DNA of 64,000 bases from Streptomyces sp. DH12 (GTDB lineage Bacteria; Actinomycetota; Actinomycetes; Streptomycetales; Streptomycetaceae), in assembly GCF_020873895.1 (NCBI RefSeq), contig NZ_JAHWGT010000003.1, positions 186,001 through 250,000 of the forward strand, read 5' to 3'. A model generated the notes under the pieces. It worked only from the letters and a program-made list of their open reading frames with translations, ran no database searches and was not told the origin of the DNA. A program made the translations under genes and the position numbers. Of the stretch, positions 22,995 to 32,268 are shown piece by piece. Position 1 is the stretch's first letter, and every line of letters starts with the position of its first letter.

Positions 22995-24257
22995 ATGACG
23001 GCGACGACGGGGAGCGGCCCGCTCGGCGGGGTGCGCGTGGTGGAGCTGGCCGGCATCGGGCCGGGGCCGTTCGCGGCGATGCTCCTCGCCGACCTGGGGG
23101 CCGACGTCGTCCGCGTCGACCGGCCGGGCGGCGCGGGCCTGGGCATCGACCCGGCGTACGACCTCACCAACCGCAACAAGCGCTCCGTCCTCCTGGACCT
23201 CAAGGCCGCCGACGGCCCGGCGCGCCTCCTCGACCTCGTCGCCCGCGCGGACGTCCTCATCGAGGGCTACCGGCCGGGCGTCGCCGAACGCCTCGGTGTC
23301 GGCCCCGACGAGTGCCTCGCCCGCAACCCCCGGCTCGTCTACGGCCGGATGACCGGCTGGGGCCAGGACGGGCCGCTCGCCCGGCGCGCCGGACACGACG
23401 TCTCCTACATCGCCGTCACCGGCACCCTCTCCCTCTTCGGCAGGCCGGACGAGCCGCCCACCGTCCCCGCCAACCTGGTCGGCGACTACGCGGGCGGCTC
23501 CCTGTACCTCGTCGTCGGCGTCCTCGCCGCCCTGCACCACGCGCGCTCCGAGGGCGGCACCGGCCAGGTCGTCGACGCGGCCGTCGCCGACGGCGCCGCC
23601 CACCTCGCCACGATGATCCACGCCATGCTGGCGGCCGGCGCCTGGCAGGACCGGCGCGGCAGCAACCTCCTGGACGGCGGCTGCCCCTTCTACGGCACAT
23701 ACGAGACCGCCGACGGCGCCCACATGGCGGTCGGGGCACTGGAGCAGCGCTTCTACGACGTGTTCACCCGGGTCCTCGGGCTCGACGACGCGACGGCGGC
23801 GGCCCGCCACGAACCGGCCCGCTGGGACGAGCTGCGCACCGCGGTCGCCGCCCGGTTCGCCACCCGCACCAGGGAGGAGTGGACGGCGCTCTTCGAGGAC
23901 ACCGACGCCTGCGTCGCCCCCGTCCTCACCCTGCGCGAGGCCCCCGCCCACCCGCACCTGGCCGCCCGCGGCACGTTCACCGAGCACGCCGGGCTCACCC
24001 AGCCCGCGCCCGCGCCCCGCTTCTCGGCGACCCCGGCCTCCGTACGCCGCCCGCCCGCGCGACCGGGCGCGGACGCCGAGGAGGTCGCCCGCGACTGGGA
24101 CCTCCCGGCCCTCGCCACCGGCGACGCGGACACCGGCGGCCCGGGCGGCACCGCCGACACCCGCACCGCCGACACCGAAACCGCCGACACCCGCACCGCG
24201 GGCAGCCGCGCCGTCAGCCCCGTCAGCCCAGACAGCCCCGACAGGAGGCCCCGTTGA
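22995..24257 (+). CDS. CaiB/BaiF family CoA-transferase (alpha-methylacyl-CoA racemase-like)
   Basis: This 420-aa type III CoA-transferase begins GVRVVELAGIGPGPFAAMLL and carries NRNKRSVLLDLK, EGYRPGVAERLG, GRMTGWGQDGPLA, GHDVSYIAVTG and the catalytic Asp in NLVGDYAGGS. This pattern is closest to alpha-methylacyl-CoA racemases, which let branched acyl-CoAs enter beta-oxidation. The C-terminus ends in a low-complexity TADTRTADTETADTRTAG tail. It is first gene of the operon; its TGA overlaps the TTG start of the acyl-CoA dehydrogenase. Confidence 0.88.
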   Translation: MTATTGSGPLGGVRVVELAGIGPGPFAAMLLADLGADVVRVDRPGGAGLGIDPAYDLTNRNKRSVLLDLKAADGPARLLDLVARADVLIEGYRPGVAERLGVGPDECLARNPRLVYGRMTGWGQDGPLARRAGHDVSYIAVTGTLSLFGRPDEPPTVPANLVGDYAGGSLYLVVGVLAALHHARSEGGTGQVVDAAVADGAAHLATMIHAMLAAGAWQDRRGSNLLDGGCPFYGTYETADGAHMAVGALEQRFYDVFTRVLGLDDATAAARHEPARWDELRTAVAARFATRTREEWTALFEDTDACVAPVLTLREAPAHPHLAARGTFTEHAGLTQPAPAPRFSATPASVRRPPARPGADAEEVARDWDLPALATGDADTGGPGGTADTRTADTETADTRTAGSRAVSPVSPDSPDRRPR

Positions 24258-25396
24258 AGCGCCGGATCTTCAGCGCCGAGCACGACGCGTTCCGCGAGAC
24301 CGTCCGCACCTTCCTCGCCAAGGAGGTCCTGCCGCACTACGCGCGGTGGGAGGAGGACGGCGTCGTCGCGCGCGACGCCTGGCGCGCCGCCGGCCGCCAG
24401 GGCCTGCTGGGCCTCGCCGTACCCGAGGAGTACGGGGGCGGCGGCACCCCCGACTTCCGCTACAGCGCCGTCCTCGCCGAGGAGTTCGCCCGCGCCGGCG
24501 CGCCCGGCCTCGCCGTGGGGCTGCACAACGACATCATCGGCCCGTACCTGACCGGGCTCGCCACCGACGAGCAGAAGCGCCGCTGGCTCCCCGGCTTCTG
24601 CACCGGCGAGACGATCACCGCCATCGCCATGACCGAGCCTGGCGCCGGCTCCGACCTCCAGGGCATCCGCACCACCGCCGAGGACCGCGGCGACCACTTC
24701 CTCCTCAACGGTTCCAAGACCTTCATCTCCAACGGCATCCTCGCCGACCTCGTCGTCGTGGTCGCGAGGACCACGCCGGAGGGCGGGGCGCACGGACTGT
24801 CCCTACTCGTCGTCGAACGCGGCACACCCGGATTCGAACGCGGCCGCAACCTCGACAAGATTGGCCAGAAGTCCCAAGACACCGCCGAGCTGTTCTTCCA
24901 CGACGTCCGCGTCCCGAAGGGGAACCTCCTCGGCGAGCGCGACGGCGCCTTCGTCCACCTCATGACCCACCTCGCCCAGGAGCGCCTGACCATCGCCGTC
25001 GCCGCGGCGGCCGGCGCCGAGCACCTCCTGGAGACCACCAGCGCCTACGTCAAGGAGCGCGAGGCGTTCGGCAGGCCGCTCGCCAGGCTCCAGCACGTCC
25101 GCTTCGAGATCGCCGAGATGGCCACCGAGTGCGCCGTCACCCGCTCCTTCGTCGACCGCTGCATCGAGGAGCACACCGGCGGCAGGCTCGACGCCGTCCA
25201 CGCCTCGATGGCCAAGTGGTGGGCGACCGAGCTGCAGAAGCGGGTCGCGGACCGCTGCCTGCAACTCCACGGCGGGTACGGCTACATGAGCGAGTACCCG
25301 ATCGCCCGCGCCTTCACCGACGGCCGGATCCAGACCATCTACGGCGGCACGACCGAGATCATGAAGGAGATCATCGGCCGCTCGCTGCTCGGCTGA
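24254..25396 (+). CDS. Acyl-CoA dehydrogenase
   Basis: This 380-aa FAD enzyme oxidises acyl-CoA to enoyl-CoA. Signatures include AMTEPGAGSDLQGIRTTA, FISNGILADLVVVVART, QLHGGYGYMSEYPIARAFTD and the C-terminal catalytic Glu in YGGTTEIMKEIIGRSLLG. The start is a TTG overlapping the previous stop (TTGA), with AGGAGG 5 nt upstream; no ATG or GTG in frame gives the KRRIFSAEHDAFRETVRTF N-terminus. It is the second gene of the beta-oxidation operon. Confidence 0.9.
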   Translation: MKRRIFSAEHDAFRETVRTFLAKEVLPHYARWEEDGVVARDAWRAAGRQGLLGLAVPEEYGGGGTPDFRYSAVLAEEFARAGAPGLAVGLHNDIIGPYLTGLATDEQKRRWLPGFCTGETITAIAMTEPGAGSDLQGIRTTAEDRGDHFLLNGSKTFISNGILADLVVVVARTTPEGGAHGLSLLVVERGTPGFERGRNLDKIGQKSQDTAELFFHDVRVPKGNLLGERDGAFVHLMTHLAQERLTIAVAAAAGAEHLLETTSAYVKEREAFGRPLARLQHVRFEIAEMATECAVTRSFVDRCIEEHTGGRLDAVHASMAKWWATELQKRVADRCLQLHGGYGYMSEYPIARAFTDGRIQTIYGGTTEIMKEIIGRSLLG

Positions 25397-25447
25397 CCCA
25401 CTCCACCCCGTGATGCGACGACCACCGCGACGCGAAAGGCCCGACCT

Positions 25448-26662
25448 GTGACCACCGAAGCGTTCGTCTACGAAGCGATCCGCACCCCCCGGGGCCGCGG
25501 CAAGGCCAACGGCTCCCTGCACGGCACCAAGCCCATCGACCTCGTCGTCGGCCTCATCCACGAGCTGCGCGACCGGCTCCCGGACCTCGACCCGGCCGCC
25601 GTCGACGACATCGTCCTCGGCGTCGTCTCCCCGCTCGGCGACCAGGGCTCCGACATCGCCAAGATCGCGGCCATCGCCGCCGGACTGCCGGACACGGTCG
25701 CCGGCGTCCAGTCGAACCGCTACTGCGCCTCCGGCCTCGACGCGGTCAACACCGCCGCCATGAAGGTCCGCTCCGGCTGGGAGGACCTCGTCCTCGCGGG
25801 CGGCGTCGAGTCGATGTCCCGCGTGCCGATGGGCTCCGACGGCGGCGCGTGGATGTCCGACCCCATGACCAACCACACCACCCGCTTCGTCCCCCAGGGC
25901 ATCAGCGCCGACCTCATCGCCACCGTCGAGGGCTTCTCCCGGCGGGACGTCGACGAGTACGCCGCCCTCTCCCAGGAACGCGCCGCCACCGCGTGGAAGG
26001 AGGGCCGCTTCGACCGGTCCGTCGTCCCCGTCAAGGACCGCAACGGCCTCGTCGTCCTCGACCACGACGAGCACCTGCGCCCCGGCACCACCGCCGACAG
26101 CCTCGCCGCGCTCAAGCCCTCCTTCGCCGACATCGGCGACCTGGGCGGCTTCGACGCCGTCGCCCTCCAGAAGTACCACTGGGTCGAGCGGATCGACCAC
26201 GTCCACCACGCGGGCAACTCCTCCGGCATCGTCGACGGTGCCGCCCTCGTCGCCGTCGGCACCCGCGAGGTCGGCGAGCGGTACGGGCTGACGCCGCGCG
26301 CCCGGATCGTCTCCGCCGCCGTCTCCGGCTCCGAGCCGACCATCATGCTCACCGGGCCCGCCCCCGCCAGCCGCAAGGCGCTGGCCAAGGCCGGTCTCAC
26401 CGTCGACGACATCGACCTCGTCGAGATCAACGAGGCGTTCGCCGCGGTCGTGCTGCGCTTCGCCCGCGACATGGGCCTGCCCCTCGACCGGATCAACGTC
26501 AACGGCGGCGCCATCGCCCTCGGCCACCCCCTCGGCGCGACCGGCGCGATGATCCTCGGCACCCTCGTCGACGAACTCGAACGCCAGGGCAAGCGGTACG
26601 GCCTCGCCACCCTCTGCGTCGGCGGCGGCATGGGCGTCGCCACCGTCGTCGAGCGCCTCTGA
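25448..26662 (+). CDS. fadA: Acetyl-CoA C-acyltransferase (thiolase)
   Basis: This 404-aa thiolase cleaves 3-ketoacyl-CoA. It has the nucleophilic Cys in [13 protein letters not shown] (about residue 93), the EINEAFAAV motif, the His in [15 protein letters not shown] and the second Cys in [12 protein letters not shown]. It starts at GTG 51 nt after the dehydrogenase and precedes the multifunctional enzyme, forming a FadAB pair. Confidence 0.93.
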   Translation: MTTEAFVYEAIRTPRGRGKANGSLHGTKPIDLVVGLIHELRDRLPDLDPAAVDDIVLGVVSPLGDQGSDIAKIAAIAAGLPDTVAGVQSNRYCASGLDAVNTAAMKVRSGWEDLVLAGGVESMSRVPMGSDGGAWMSDPMTNHTTRFVPQGISADLIATVEGFSRRDVDEYAALSQERAATAWKEGRFDRSVVPVKDRNGLVVLDHDEHLRPGTTADSLAALKPSFADIGDLGGFDAVALQKYHWVERIDHVHHAGNSSGIVDGAALVAVGTREVGERYGLTPRARIVSAAVSGSEPTIMLTGPAPASRKALAKAGLTVDDIDLVEINEAFAAVVLRFARDMGLPLDRINVNGGAIALGHPLGATGAMILGTLVDELERQGKRYGLATLCVGGGMGVATVVERL

Positions 26663-26710
26663 CCTCCGCCGCCTGACGCCCCGCCCGCACCCCGTTACGG
26701 AGAAGCATCC

Positions 26711-28891
26711 ATGACCGCCCTGCCGACGCGTTCCACCATCCGCTGGGAACAGGACGACACCGGTGTCGTCACGCTCGTCCTCGACGACCCGGAGCAGTCC
26801 GCCAACACCATGAACCAGGCGTTCCGCGAGTCGATCGCCGCGGTCGCCGAACGGGCCGAGGCCGAACGGGACTCCATCCGCGGCATCGTCTACACCTCCG
26901 CGAAGAAGACGTTCTTCGCCGGCGGCGACCTGAAGGACATGATGCGGGCCGGCCCGGCCGACGCCCGGCGGATCTTCGACGCCACCACCGACGTCAAGCG
27001 CTCGCTGCGGCGCATCGAGACCCTCGGCAAGCCCGTCGTCGCCGCCATCAACGGCGCGGCGCTCGGCGGCGGCTACGAGATCGCCCTCGCCTCCCACCAC
27101 CGGATCGCCCTGGACGCGCCCGGCTCGAAGATCGGCCTGCCCGAGGTCACGCTCGGCCTGCTGCCCGGGGGCGGCGGCGTCGTCCGCACCGTCCGCCTCA
27201 TGGGGATCGCCGACGCGCTGCTGAAGGTCCTCCTCCAGGGCCGGCAGTACCCGCCCCGGCGCGCCCTGGACAACGGCCTGGTCCACGAGGTCGTCGACTC
27301 GCCCGAGGCCATGCTCGCCCGGGCCCGCGCCTTCATCGACGCCCACCCGGAGTCGCGTCAGCCGTGGGACGTCCCCGGGTACCGGATCCCCGGCGGCACC
27401 CCGGCGCAGCGGAAGTTCGCGGCGAACCTGCCGGCCTTCCCGGCGAACCTGCGCAAGCAGCTGAACGGCGCCCCCTACCCGGCGCCCCGCAACATCCTCG
27501 CCGCCGCCGTCGAGGGCTCCCAGGTCGACTTCGACAACGCCTGCGTCATCGAGTCCCGCTACTTCACGGAACTCGTCACCGGGCAGACCGCGAAGAACAT
27601 GATGCAGGCGTTCTTCTTCGACCTCCAGGCCGTCAACGCCGGACGGAGCCGCCCCCGGGGAGTGGAGCCCGGCACGGTCCGCAGGGCCGCCGTCCTGGGC
27701 GCCGGGATGATGGGCGCGGGCATCGCCTACGCCTGCGCGAAGGCGGGCATCGAGGTGGTCCTCAAGGACGTCTCCGCCGAGGCCGCCGCCAAGGGCAAGG
27801 CCTACTCCGAGAAGCTCTGCGCGAAGGCGGTCGAGCGGGGCCGGACCACCCGGGAGAAGGCGGACGCGCTGCTCGCCCGCATCCACCCGACGGCCGACGC
27901 CGCGGACCTCGCCGGGTGCGACGCCGTCATCGAGGCGGTGTTCGAGGACACGGCCCTGAAGCACAAGGTGTTCCAGGAGGTCCAGGACGTCGTCGCGCCC
28001 GACGCCCTGCTGTGCTCCAACACCTCCACGCTGCCGATCACCGTCCTCGCCGAGGGAGTGGAGCGGCAGGCCGACTTCGTGGGCCTGCACTTCTTCTCAC
28101 CGGTCGACAAGATGCCGCTCGTGGAGATCGTCCGGGGCGGGCGGACCGGCGACGAGGCCCTGGCCCGCGCCTTCGACCTGGTCCGGCAGATCTCCAAGAC
28201 GCCGGTCGTCGTCAACGACTCGCGCGGGTTCTTCACCTCCCGGGTGATCGGCCGGTTCCTGAACGAGGGCGTCGCGATGGTGGGGGAGGGCGTCGAGCCG
28301 GCCTCCGTCGAGCAGGCGGCGGCCCAGGCCGGCTACCCGGCCAAGGTGCTCTCGCTGATGGACGAGCTGACACTGACGCTGCCCCGCCGCATCCGCGCCG
28401 AGACGCGCCGCGCCGTGGAGGAGGCGGGCGGCACCTGGACCGCGCACCCGGCGGAGGCCGTCGTGGACCGCATGGTCGACGAGTTCGGCCGCACGGGCCG
28501 CGGCGGCGGAGCCGGCTTCTACGACTACGACGCGGAGGGAAACCGCACCGGCCTGTGGCCCGGGCTGCGCGAGCACTTCACCCGCGCCGGCACGGAGGTC
28601 CCCTTCGAGGACATGAAGGAGCGGATGCTCTTCTCCGAGGCGCTCGACGCGGTGCGCTGCCTGGAGGAGGGGGTCCTGACCTCGGTCGCCGACGCCAACA
28701 TCGGCTCCGTCATGGGCATCGGCTTCCCCGCCTGGACCGGCGGCGTCCTGCAGTACGTCAACGGCTACGAGGGCGGCCTGCCCGGCTTCACGGCGCGGGC
28801 GCGGGAGCTGGCCGCGCGGTACGGCGAGCGGTTCGAGCCGCCGGCGCTCCTGGTGGCGAAGGCGGAGCGGGGCGAGACGTTCACGGACTGA
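26711..28891 (+). CDS. fadB: Multifunctional enoyl-CoA hydratase / 3-hydroxyacyl-CoA dehydrogenase
   Basis: This 726-aa protein joins a crotonase domain (residues 10-280; [10 protein letters not shown] and [19 protein letters not shown]) to a hydroxyacyl-CoA dehydrogenase (from about 315; [19 protein letters not shown], catalytic His in [28 protein letters not shown]). It performs the two middle steps of beta-oxidation and would channel to the preceding thiolase. The gene ends the operon, followed by a strong GC stem shared with the convergent MerR gene. Confidence 0.93.
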   Translation: MTALPTRSTIRWEQDDTGVVTLVLDDPEQSANTMNQAFRESIAAVAERAEAERDSIRGIVYTSAKKTFFAGGDLKDMMRAGPADARRIFDATTDVKRSLRRIETLGKPVVAAINGAALGGGYEIALASHHRIALDAPGSKIGLPEVTLGLLPGGGGVVRTVRLMGIADALLKVLLQGRQYPPRRALDNGLVHEVVDSPEAMLARARAFIDAHPESRQPWDVPGYRIPGGTPAQRKFAANLPAFPANLRKQLNGAPYPAPRNILAAAVEGSQVDFDNACVIESRYFTELVTGQTAKNMMQAFFFDLQAVNAGRSRPRGVEPGTVRRAAVLGAGMMGAGIAYACAKAGIEVVLKDVSAEAAAKGKAYSEKLCAKAVERGRTTREKADALLARIHPTADAADLAGCDAVIEAVFEDTALKHKVFQEVQDVVAPDALLCSNTSTLPITVLAEGVERQADFVGLHFFSPVDKMPLVEIVRGGRTGDEALARAFDLVRQISKTPVVVNDSRGFFTSRVIGRFLNEGVAMVGEGVEPASVEQAAAQAGYPAKVLSLMDELTLTLPRRIRAETRRAVEEAGGTWTAHPAEAVVDRMVDEFGRTGRGGGAGFYDYDAEGNRTGLWPGLREHFTRAGTEVPFEDMKERMLFSEALDAVRCLEEGVLTSVADANIGSVMGIGFPAWTGGVLQYVNGYEGGLPGFTARARELAARYGERFEPPALLVAKAERGETFTD

Positions 28892-28897
28892 CCCGCC

Positions 28898-28927
28898 GGC
28901 CGGGCCCGCGCGGGAGCGGGCCCGGCC
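28898..28927. terminator. Bidirectional GC-rich terminator between fadB and the MerR gene
   Basis: A perfect 12-bp stem (GGCCGGGCCCGC, 28898-28909 with 28916-28927) with a 6-nt loop lies between two convergent stop codons and is followed by a C-run. Confidence 0.75.
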
Positions 28928-28948
28928 CCCCCGACCGGGCGCGAGCGG

Positions 28949-29689
28949 TCACTCCGGCGCGCGGAAGGCGGCCCGCAGCTCCTCGGTGAGCGACCGCTGG
29001 AAGGCGGTGACCAGCGCCTGCACCACGAGCGGCTGCATGTGGGCGGAGAGCGACTTCATCGCCCGCACGTGCTGCGGGTCCTCGGGGTCGGCCTCCCGCT
29101 CCCGGTAGGGGCTCCACACCTCGTCGCGGAAGAGCCGGGTCAGTTGGTGCGCCGCCTCGCGCGTGTGCTCCACCAGCACGGCGCGGGCGGCCACGATCGT
29201 GGCGTGCGGGATCGGCACGTCGAGCAGCTGCACGCCGAGGCGCAGCAGCCCGAGGTCGACGCGCAGGGTCCCGTCCTCGTCGGGGCCGCTCAGCACGTCC
29301 ATCGCGGCCAGCAGGTCCATGTCGGCGTCGGTCAGCGTGCGCCCGGCCCGCCGCTCCAGTTCGGCGCGGGTCAACCGCTCCACGGAGTCCGGCGCCCAGG
29401 TCGCCACCAGCGCCCGGTGGATCGCCAGGTCGTGCGCGTCCACGTCGGGCGGCAGCTGCTCCAGGTACCGCTCGATCGCGGCGAGCGTCATGCCCTGGCG
29501 CTGCAACTCCTCGATCAGGGCCAGCCGCGCGAGGTGCTCGGGCCCGTACCGCCCCACCCGGCGGGGGCCGAGGACGGGGGGCGGGAGGAGTCCGCGCGTG
29601 CCGTAGAAGCGGATCGTGCGGACGGTGACGCCGGCCCGGGCGGCCAGCTCGTCCACGGTGAACGCCGGCTGCTGCGTCTCGGTCGCCAC
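28949..29689 (-). CDS. MerR-family transcriptional regulator
   Basis: This 246-aa regulator has the MerR DNA-binding domain at residues 8-75: FTVDELAARAGVTVRTIRFY, GLLPPPVLGPRRVGRYG and HLARLALIEELQRQGMTLAAI. The long effector region has no metal-binding cysteines, arguing for an organic ligand. It converges on the beta-oxidation operon and shares an operator-like sequence with that operon's promoter, so control of fatty-acid degradation is a reasonable inference. The GTG at 29689 is a likely start; the GTG at 29704 is an alternative. Confidence 0.85.
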   Translation of the reverse strand: MATETQQPAFTVDELAARAGVTVRTIRFYGTRGLLPPPVLGPRRVGRYGPEHLARLALIEELQRQGMTLAAIERYLEQLPPDVDAHDLAIHRALVATWAPDSVERLTRAELERRAGRTLTDADMDLLAAMDVLSGPDEDGTLRVDLGLLRLGVQLLDVPIPHATIVAARAVLVEHTREAAHQLTRLFRDEVWSPYREREADPEDPQHVRAMKSLSAHMQPLVVQALVTAFQRSLTEELRAAFRAPE

Positions 29690-29725
29690 GGGCCCTCGCT
29701 TCTCCACTGGTGTCGCACTGCTGCA

Positions 29726-29756
29726 ACAGTATTGCTGTCGCACCACCGCTGTGAAA
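29726..29756 (-). promoter_or_regulatory. MerR-type promoter of the MerR gene
   Basis: On the minus strand TTTCAC and TACTGT are separated by 19 bp, the overlong spacer typical of MerR-controlled promoters. A dyad (CAACAGTATTGCTG) overlaps the -10. The sequence resembles the beta-oxidation operon promoter at 22940-22969. Confidence 0.45.
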
Positions 29757-29776
29757 CCCCGCTGGGCGGGGCGCGG

Positions 29777-30106
29777 TCAGCGGGAGCCGGGGCCGGGGCC
29801 GACGGCGGGGGCGATCATGAGCAGTACCGCCGAGGGGAGGAAGAAGAACATCCCGGCCATGGCTCCGACGAAGCCCCACACCGCGAGGGCGAACCCGAGC
29901 AGGGCGCACGTCCAGGCGAAGGCCCGTCGGTGGCGCAGGAGCAGGAGCGGTACCGCGACGGGCAGGGCGGTGACGAGGAAGAGGCCGCCGAGGTCGGCGT
30001 CGAAGCCCAGGACGAGCGCGGGTAGGGTCGCCAGTGCGGCCAGGACCGCGACGAACAGCTGGATTCCGTGTACCCGCCGCGGCCGTCCGTCCAATGCGGT
30101 GTCCAT
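29777..30106 (-). CDS. Small integral membrane protein
   Basis: This 109-aa protein has three to four hydrophobic segments (IQLFVAVLAALATLPALVLG, GLFLVTALPVAVPLLLL, WTCALLGFALAVWGFVGAMA, FFFLPSAVLLMIAPAVG) and short charged loops. No family is recognised. A perfect palindrome 28 bp upstream suggests TetR-type control. The ATG at 30106 is chosen because it places the first membrane segment after a short basic tail; an in-frame start at 30157 is possible but would lie over the palindrome. Confidence 0.6.
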   Translation of the reverse strand: MDTALDGRPRRVHGIQLFVAVLAALATLPALVLGFDADLGGLFLVTALPVAVPLLLLRHRRAFAWTCALLGFALAVWGFVGAMAGMFFFLPSAVLLMIAPAVGPGPGSR

Positions 30107-30133
30107 GGTGTGTGCCCCCGGTCTCCGTAGTAT

Positions 30134-30147
30134 TTGAACACGTTCAA
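30134..30147. promoter_or_regulatory. Perfect palindrome, TetR-type operator candidate
   Basis: TTGAACACGTTCAA has 6-bp arms and a 2-bp centre. It lies in the divergent spacer between the membrane protein and a GNAT gene and may control either. No TetR gene is adjacent. Confidence 0.5.
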
Positions 30148-30213
30148 CGTACCCCATGGCGGGCGTCCTGAAAATCCGTTGCCCCGCCCGCCCCGCGGTG
30201 GTCGGCTGCGCCC

Positions 30214-30990
30214 ATGGACGAGGAAGCGGTACGCGCGCTGTACGACCGGTGGATGCGGCGGGAGGCCAGGCCCGACGGGCCGGGGTGCCGCGTGGAGCGG
30301 GCGGGGGAGGTGGTCCGGCAGACGGGCCCCGCCGAGGCGTGGAACGGCGTGCTGTGGAGCGGCCTGACCGCCGGGACGGCGGACCGGGCCGTCGAGGAGC
30401 AGATCCGCCACTACACCGCCCTCGGCCGGGACTTCGAGTGGAAGCTGTACGCCCACGACGAGCCGGCCGACCTCGGTGACCGGCTCGAAGCCGCCGGGTT
30501 CCGGGCGGAGCCCCGCGAGGCGCTGATGGTCACCGGGACGGCCGGTGCCGCCACCGCCGCCGCGCCGCCCGACGGCGTGCGGATCCTCCCGGTCACCGAC
30601 GCGGCCGGGATGGACCTCGTGGCGGAGGCGCACGAGGGCGCGTTCGGCACGGACGGCACGCTGCTGCGCCGGCGCCTGCTGGCGCAGCTCCGGGACCGGC
30701 CGGACACGCTCGCCGTCGTGGTCGCCGTGGCGGAGGGCCGGCCGGTCAGCTCGGCCCGCGTGGAGATGCTCCCCGGCGTGCCCTTCGCCGGCCTGTGGGG
30801 CGGCGGCACCGTACCGGAGTGGCGCGGCAGGGGCGTCTACCGCGCCCTCGTGGCCCACCGCGCCCGGGTGGCCGCGGCCCGAGGATACGACTGGCTGCAG
30901 GTCGACGCCTCCGCCGACAGCCGCCCCATCCTCCACCGCCTCGGCTTCACCACCCTGTCCACCACCACCCCGTACGTGTACGGGCCCTGA
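30214..30990 (+). CDS. GNAT-family N-acetyltransferase
   Basis: This 258-aa protein has its GNAT core in the C-terminal half: AVAEGRPVSSARVEM, GTVPEWRGRGVYRALVAHRA (acetyl-CoA loop, R/Q-x-x-G-x-G/A-like) and QVDASADSRPILHRLGFTTL. The N-terminal half (residues 1-110) is a divergent domain. The substrate is unknown and no partner gene adjoins. Confidence 0.8.
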   Translation: MDEEAVRALYDRWMRREARPDGPGCRVERAGEVVRQTGPAEAWNGVLWSGLTAGTADRAVEEQIRHYTALGRDFEWKLYAHDEPADLGDRLEAAGFRAEPREALMVTGTAGAATAAAPPDGVRILPVTDAAGMDLVAEAHEGAFGTDGTLLRRRLLAQLRDRPDTLAVVVAVAEGRPVSSARVEMLPGVPFAGLWGGGTVPEWRGRGVYRALVAHRARVAAARGYDWLQVDASADSRPILHRLGFTTLSTTTPYVYGP

Positions 30991-31055
30991 CGCCCGCGGC
31001 CACGTGTGCGGGTGCGCCGCCGGGACCGGCCGCCCGCCCCGGCTACCGGCCCCGG

Positions 31056-32018
31056 CTACCGGCCCCGGCGGCCGGTCCCGGCCGGGACGGTGAGCAGCAC
31101 CAGGCCCGCGGCCAGGGCGGCCAACCCGCACCAGGAGAGCGCCGGCAGGCGTTCACCGAGCACGGTGACGCCCAGGACCGCGGCGACGGCCGGCTCGGGC
31201 AGGGTCAGCGTCGTGGCCACCGACGCGGGGGTGCGGCGCAGCCCGTGCCCGTAGAGCCGGTAGGTGAGGTAGACGGTGAACAGGGCCAGGTACCCGGCCA
31301 CCGCCGCGCCGCGCGCCGTCGCGAGCCACCGCACGTCCACGGCGAGGACGAGCGGCGACACGAGCAGCCCGGCCGCGCCGAACAGCACGCCCATCACCGC
31401 GCCGGAGGGCCGCCCGCGGCTGATGAGCCCGGCCGCCACCAGGGCGTAGACGGCGTACGACAGCCCGGCGCACGCGGCCAGCGCCACGCCCGTCGGGTCC
31501 ACCGGCGTGGCCCCGGCGGTGAGCGAGGGGCCGAGCACCAGGAGGGCGCAGCCCAGGACGGCGGTCGCGGTGGCTCCCGTCCAGCGGGCGGTGGGCCGGA
31601 CCCCTCGGGTGGCCCAGGAGAGCAGTCCGGCGAAGACGGGCGCGCTGCCCAGCGCGATCACGGTGGCCACCGCCACCCCGGTCCTGGCGGTCGCGGGGTA
31701 GAAGGTGACGGGGTACCCGGCCACCGCGAGCGCGCCCAGGGCGAGCAGCCGCCGTTCGCGGGGCGTGCAGGCGGCGGGCAGCGAGCGGGCGCCCTTCGCG
31801 GTGAGGAAGAGCAGGATGCCGCCGAGGACCAGACCGGCGCAGCCGATGGTCGCGGGTGACGCGCCGGCCGGGGCGAAGGACGCGGCGGTCCCGGTGCTGC
31901 CCCACAGGACGGCGGCGCCGAGGATGGGCGCGGGGCCGTCGAGGAGGGTGGTGCGGGAGGGGCGCGAGCCGGCGGTCGCCGGGCGCGCGGCAGTCAGGGG
32001 GGTCGTGCGGTTCGGCAC
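31056..32018 (-). CDS. EamA/DMT-family transporter
   Basis: This 320-aa protein has about ten hydrophobic segments in two EamA repeats (residues 30-165 and 175-305). Motifs include LGAAVLWGSTGTAASFAP, ATVIALGSAPVFAGLLSW and, in the second repeat, TLTLPEPAVAAVLGVTVLGE. Members export amino acids, nucleosides or drugs. A 14-codon minus-strand reading frame and a stem-loop precede it, hinting at attenuation by an amino acid. The GTG at 32018 has GGAAGA 8 nt upstream. Confidence 0.85.
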   Translation of the reverse strand: MPNRTTPLTAARPATAGSRPSRTTLLDGPAPILGAAVLWGSTGTAASFAPAGASPATIGCAGLVLGGILLFLTAKGARSLPAACTPRERRLLALGALAVAGYPVTFYPATARTGVAVATVIALGSAPVFAGLLSWATRGVRPTARWTGATATAVLGCALLVLGPSLTAGATPVDPTGVALAACAGLSYAVYALVAAGLISRGRPSGAVMGVLFGAAGLLVSPLVLAVDVRWLATARGAAVAGYLALFTVYLTYRLYGHGLRRTPASVATTLTLPEPAVAAVLGVTVLGERLPALSWCGLAALAAGLVLLTVPAGTGRRGR

Positions 32019-32078
32019 TGTCGTGGTCTTCCGTCGTCGAATGCGTCAGTGGACTGATCCGAAACGGGCGCACGACAG

Positions 32079-32120
32079 GAACCCCGGACCGCCCTGCGGG
32101 TCGGTCGGGGACGGAGGTTC
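32079..32120 (-). promoter_or_regulatory. Stem-loop in the EamA transporter leader
   Basis: GAACC pairs with GGTTC and CCCCGACCG with CGGT(C)CGGGG, with small bulges and a 10-nt loop. It lies between the candidate leader peptide and the transporter start, where an attenuator would be expected. Confidence 0.35.
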
Positions 32121-32144
32121 AGAGCCTTCGGTGTCCGCGCCCGG

Positions 32145-32189
32145 TCAGGCGCAGAGCGGCGGCAGCACGACGTGCCAGTAGGTGTTCAC
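32145..32189 (-). CDS. Candidate leader peptide upstream of the EamA transporter
   Basis: A GTG-started frame encodes (M)NTYWHVVLPPLCA and a stop. TAGCAT ends 6 nt upstream of the GTG, so a transcript starting there would be leaderless. The peptide is rich in rare residues (Tyr, Trp, His, Cys). Together with the downstream stem-loop this fits translational attenuation, but neither expression nor conservation can be shown here. Confidence 0.35.
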   Translation of the reverse strand: MNTYWHVVLPPLCA

Positions 32190-32268
32190 GGGCCGATGCT
32201 ATCCCCGGGGCGGGACCGGTACGGCGGGTGGGGGGAATCAATCCTCCCGCCAAGATCGTTCCTCCGGT

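Noticed and set aside
24803-28090. A 1095-codon open frame antisense to the beta-oxidation operon
   Set aside because: It mirrors the third-position GC bias of the genes on the other strand, has no recognisable domain and no ribosome site; it is a shadow frame.
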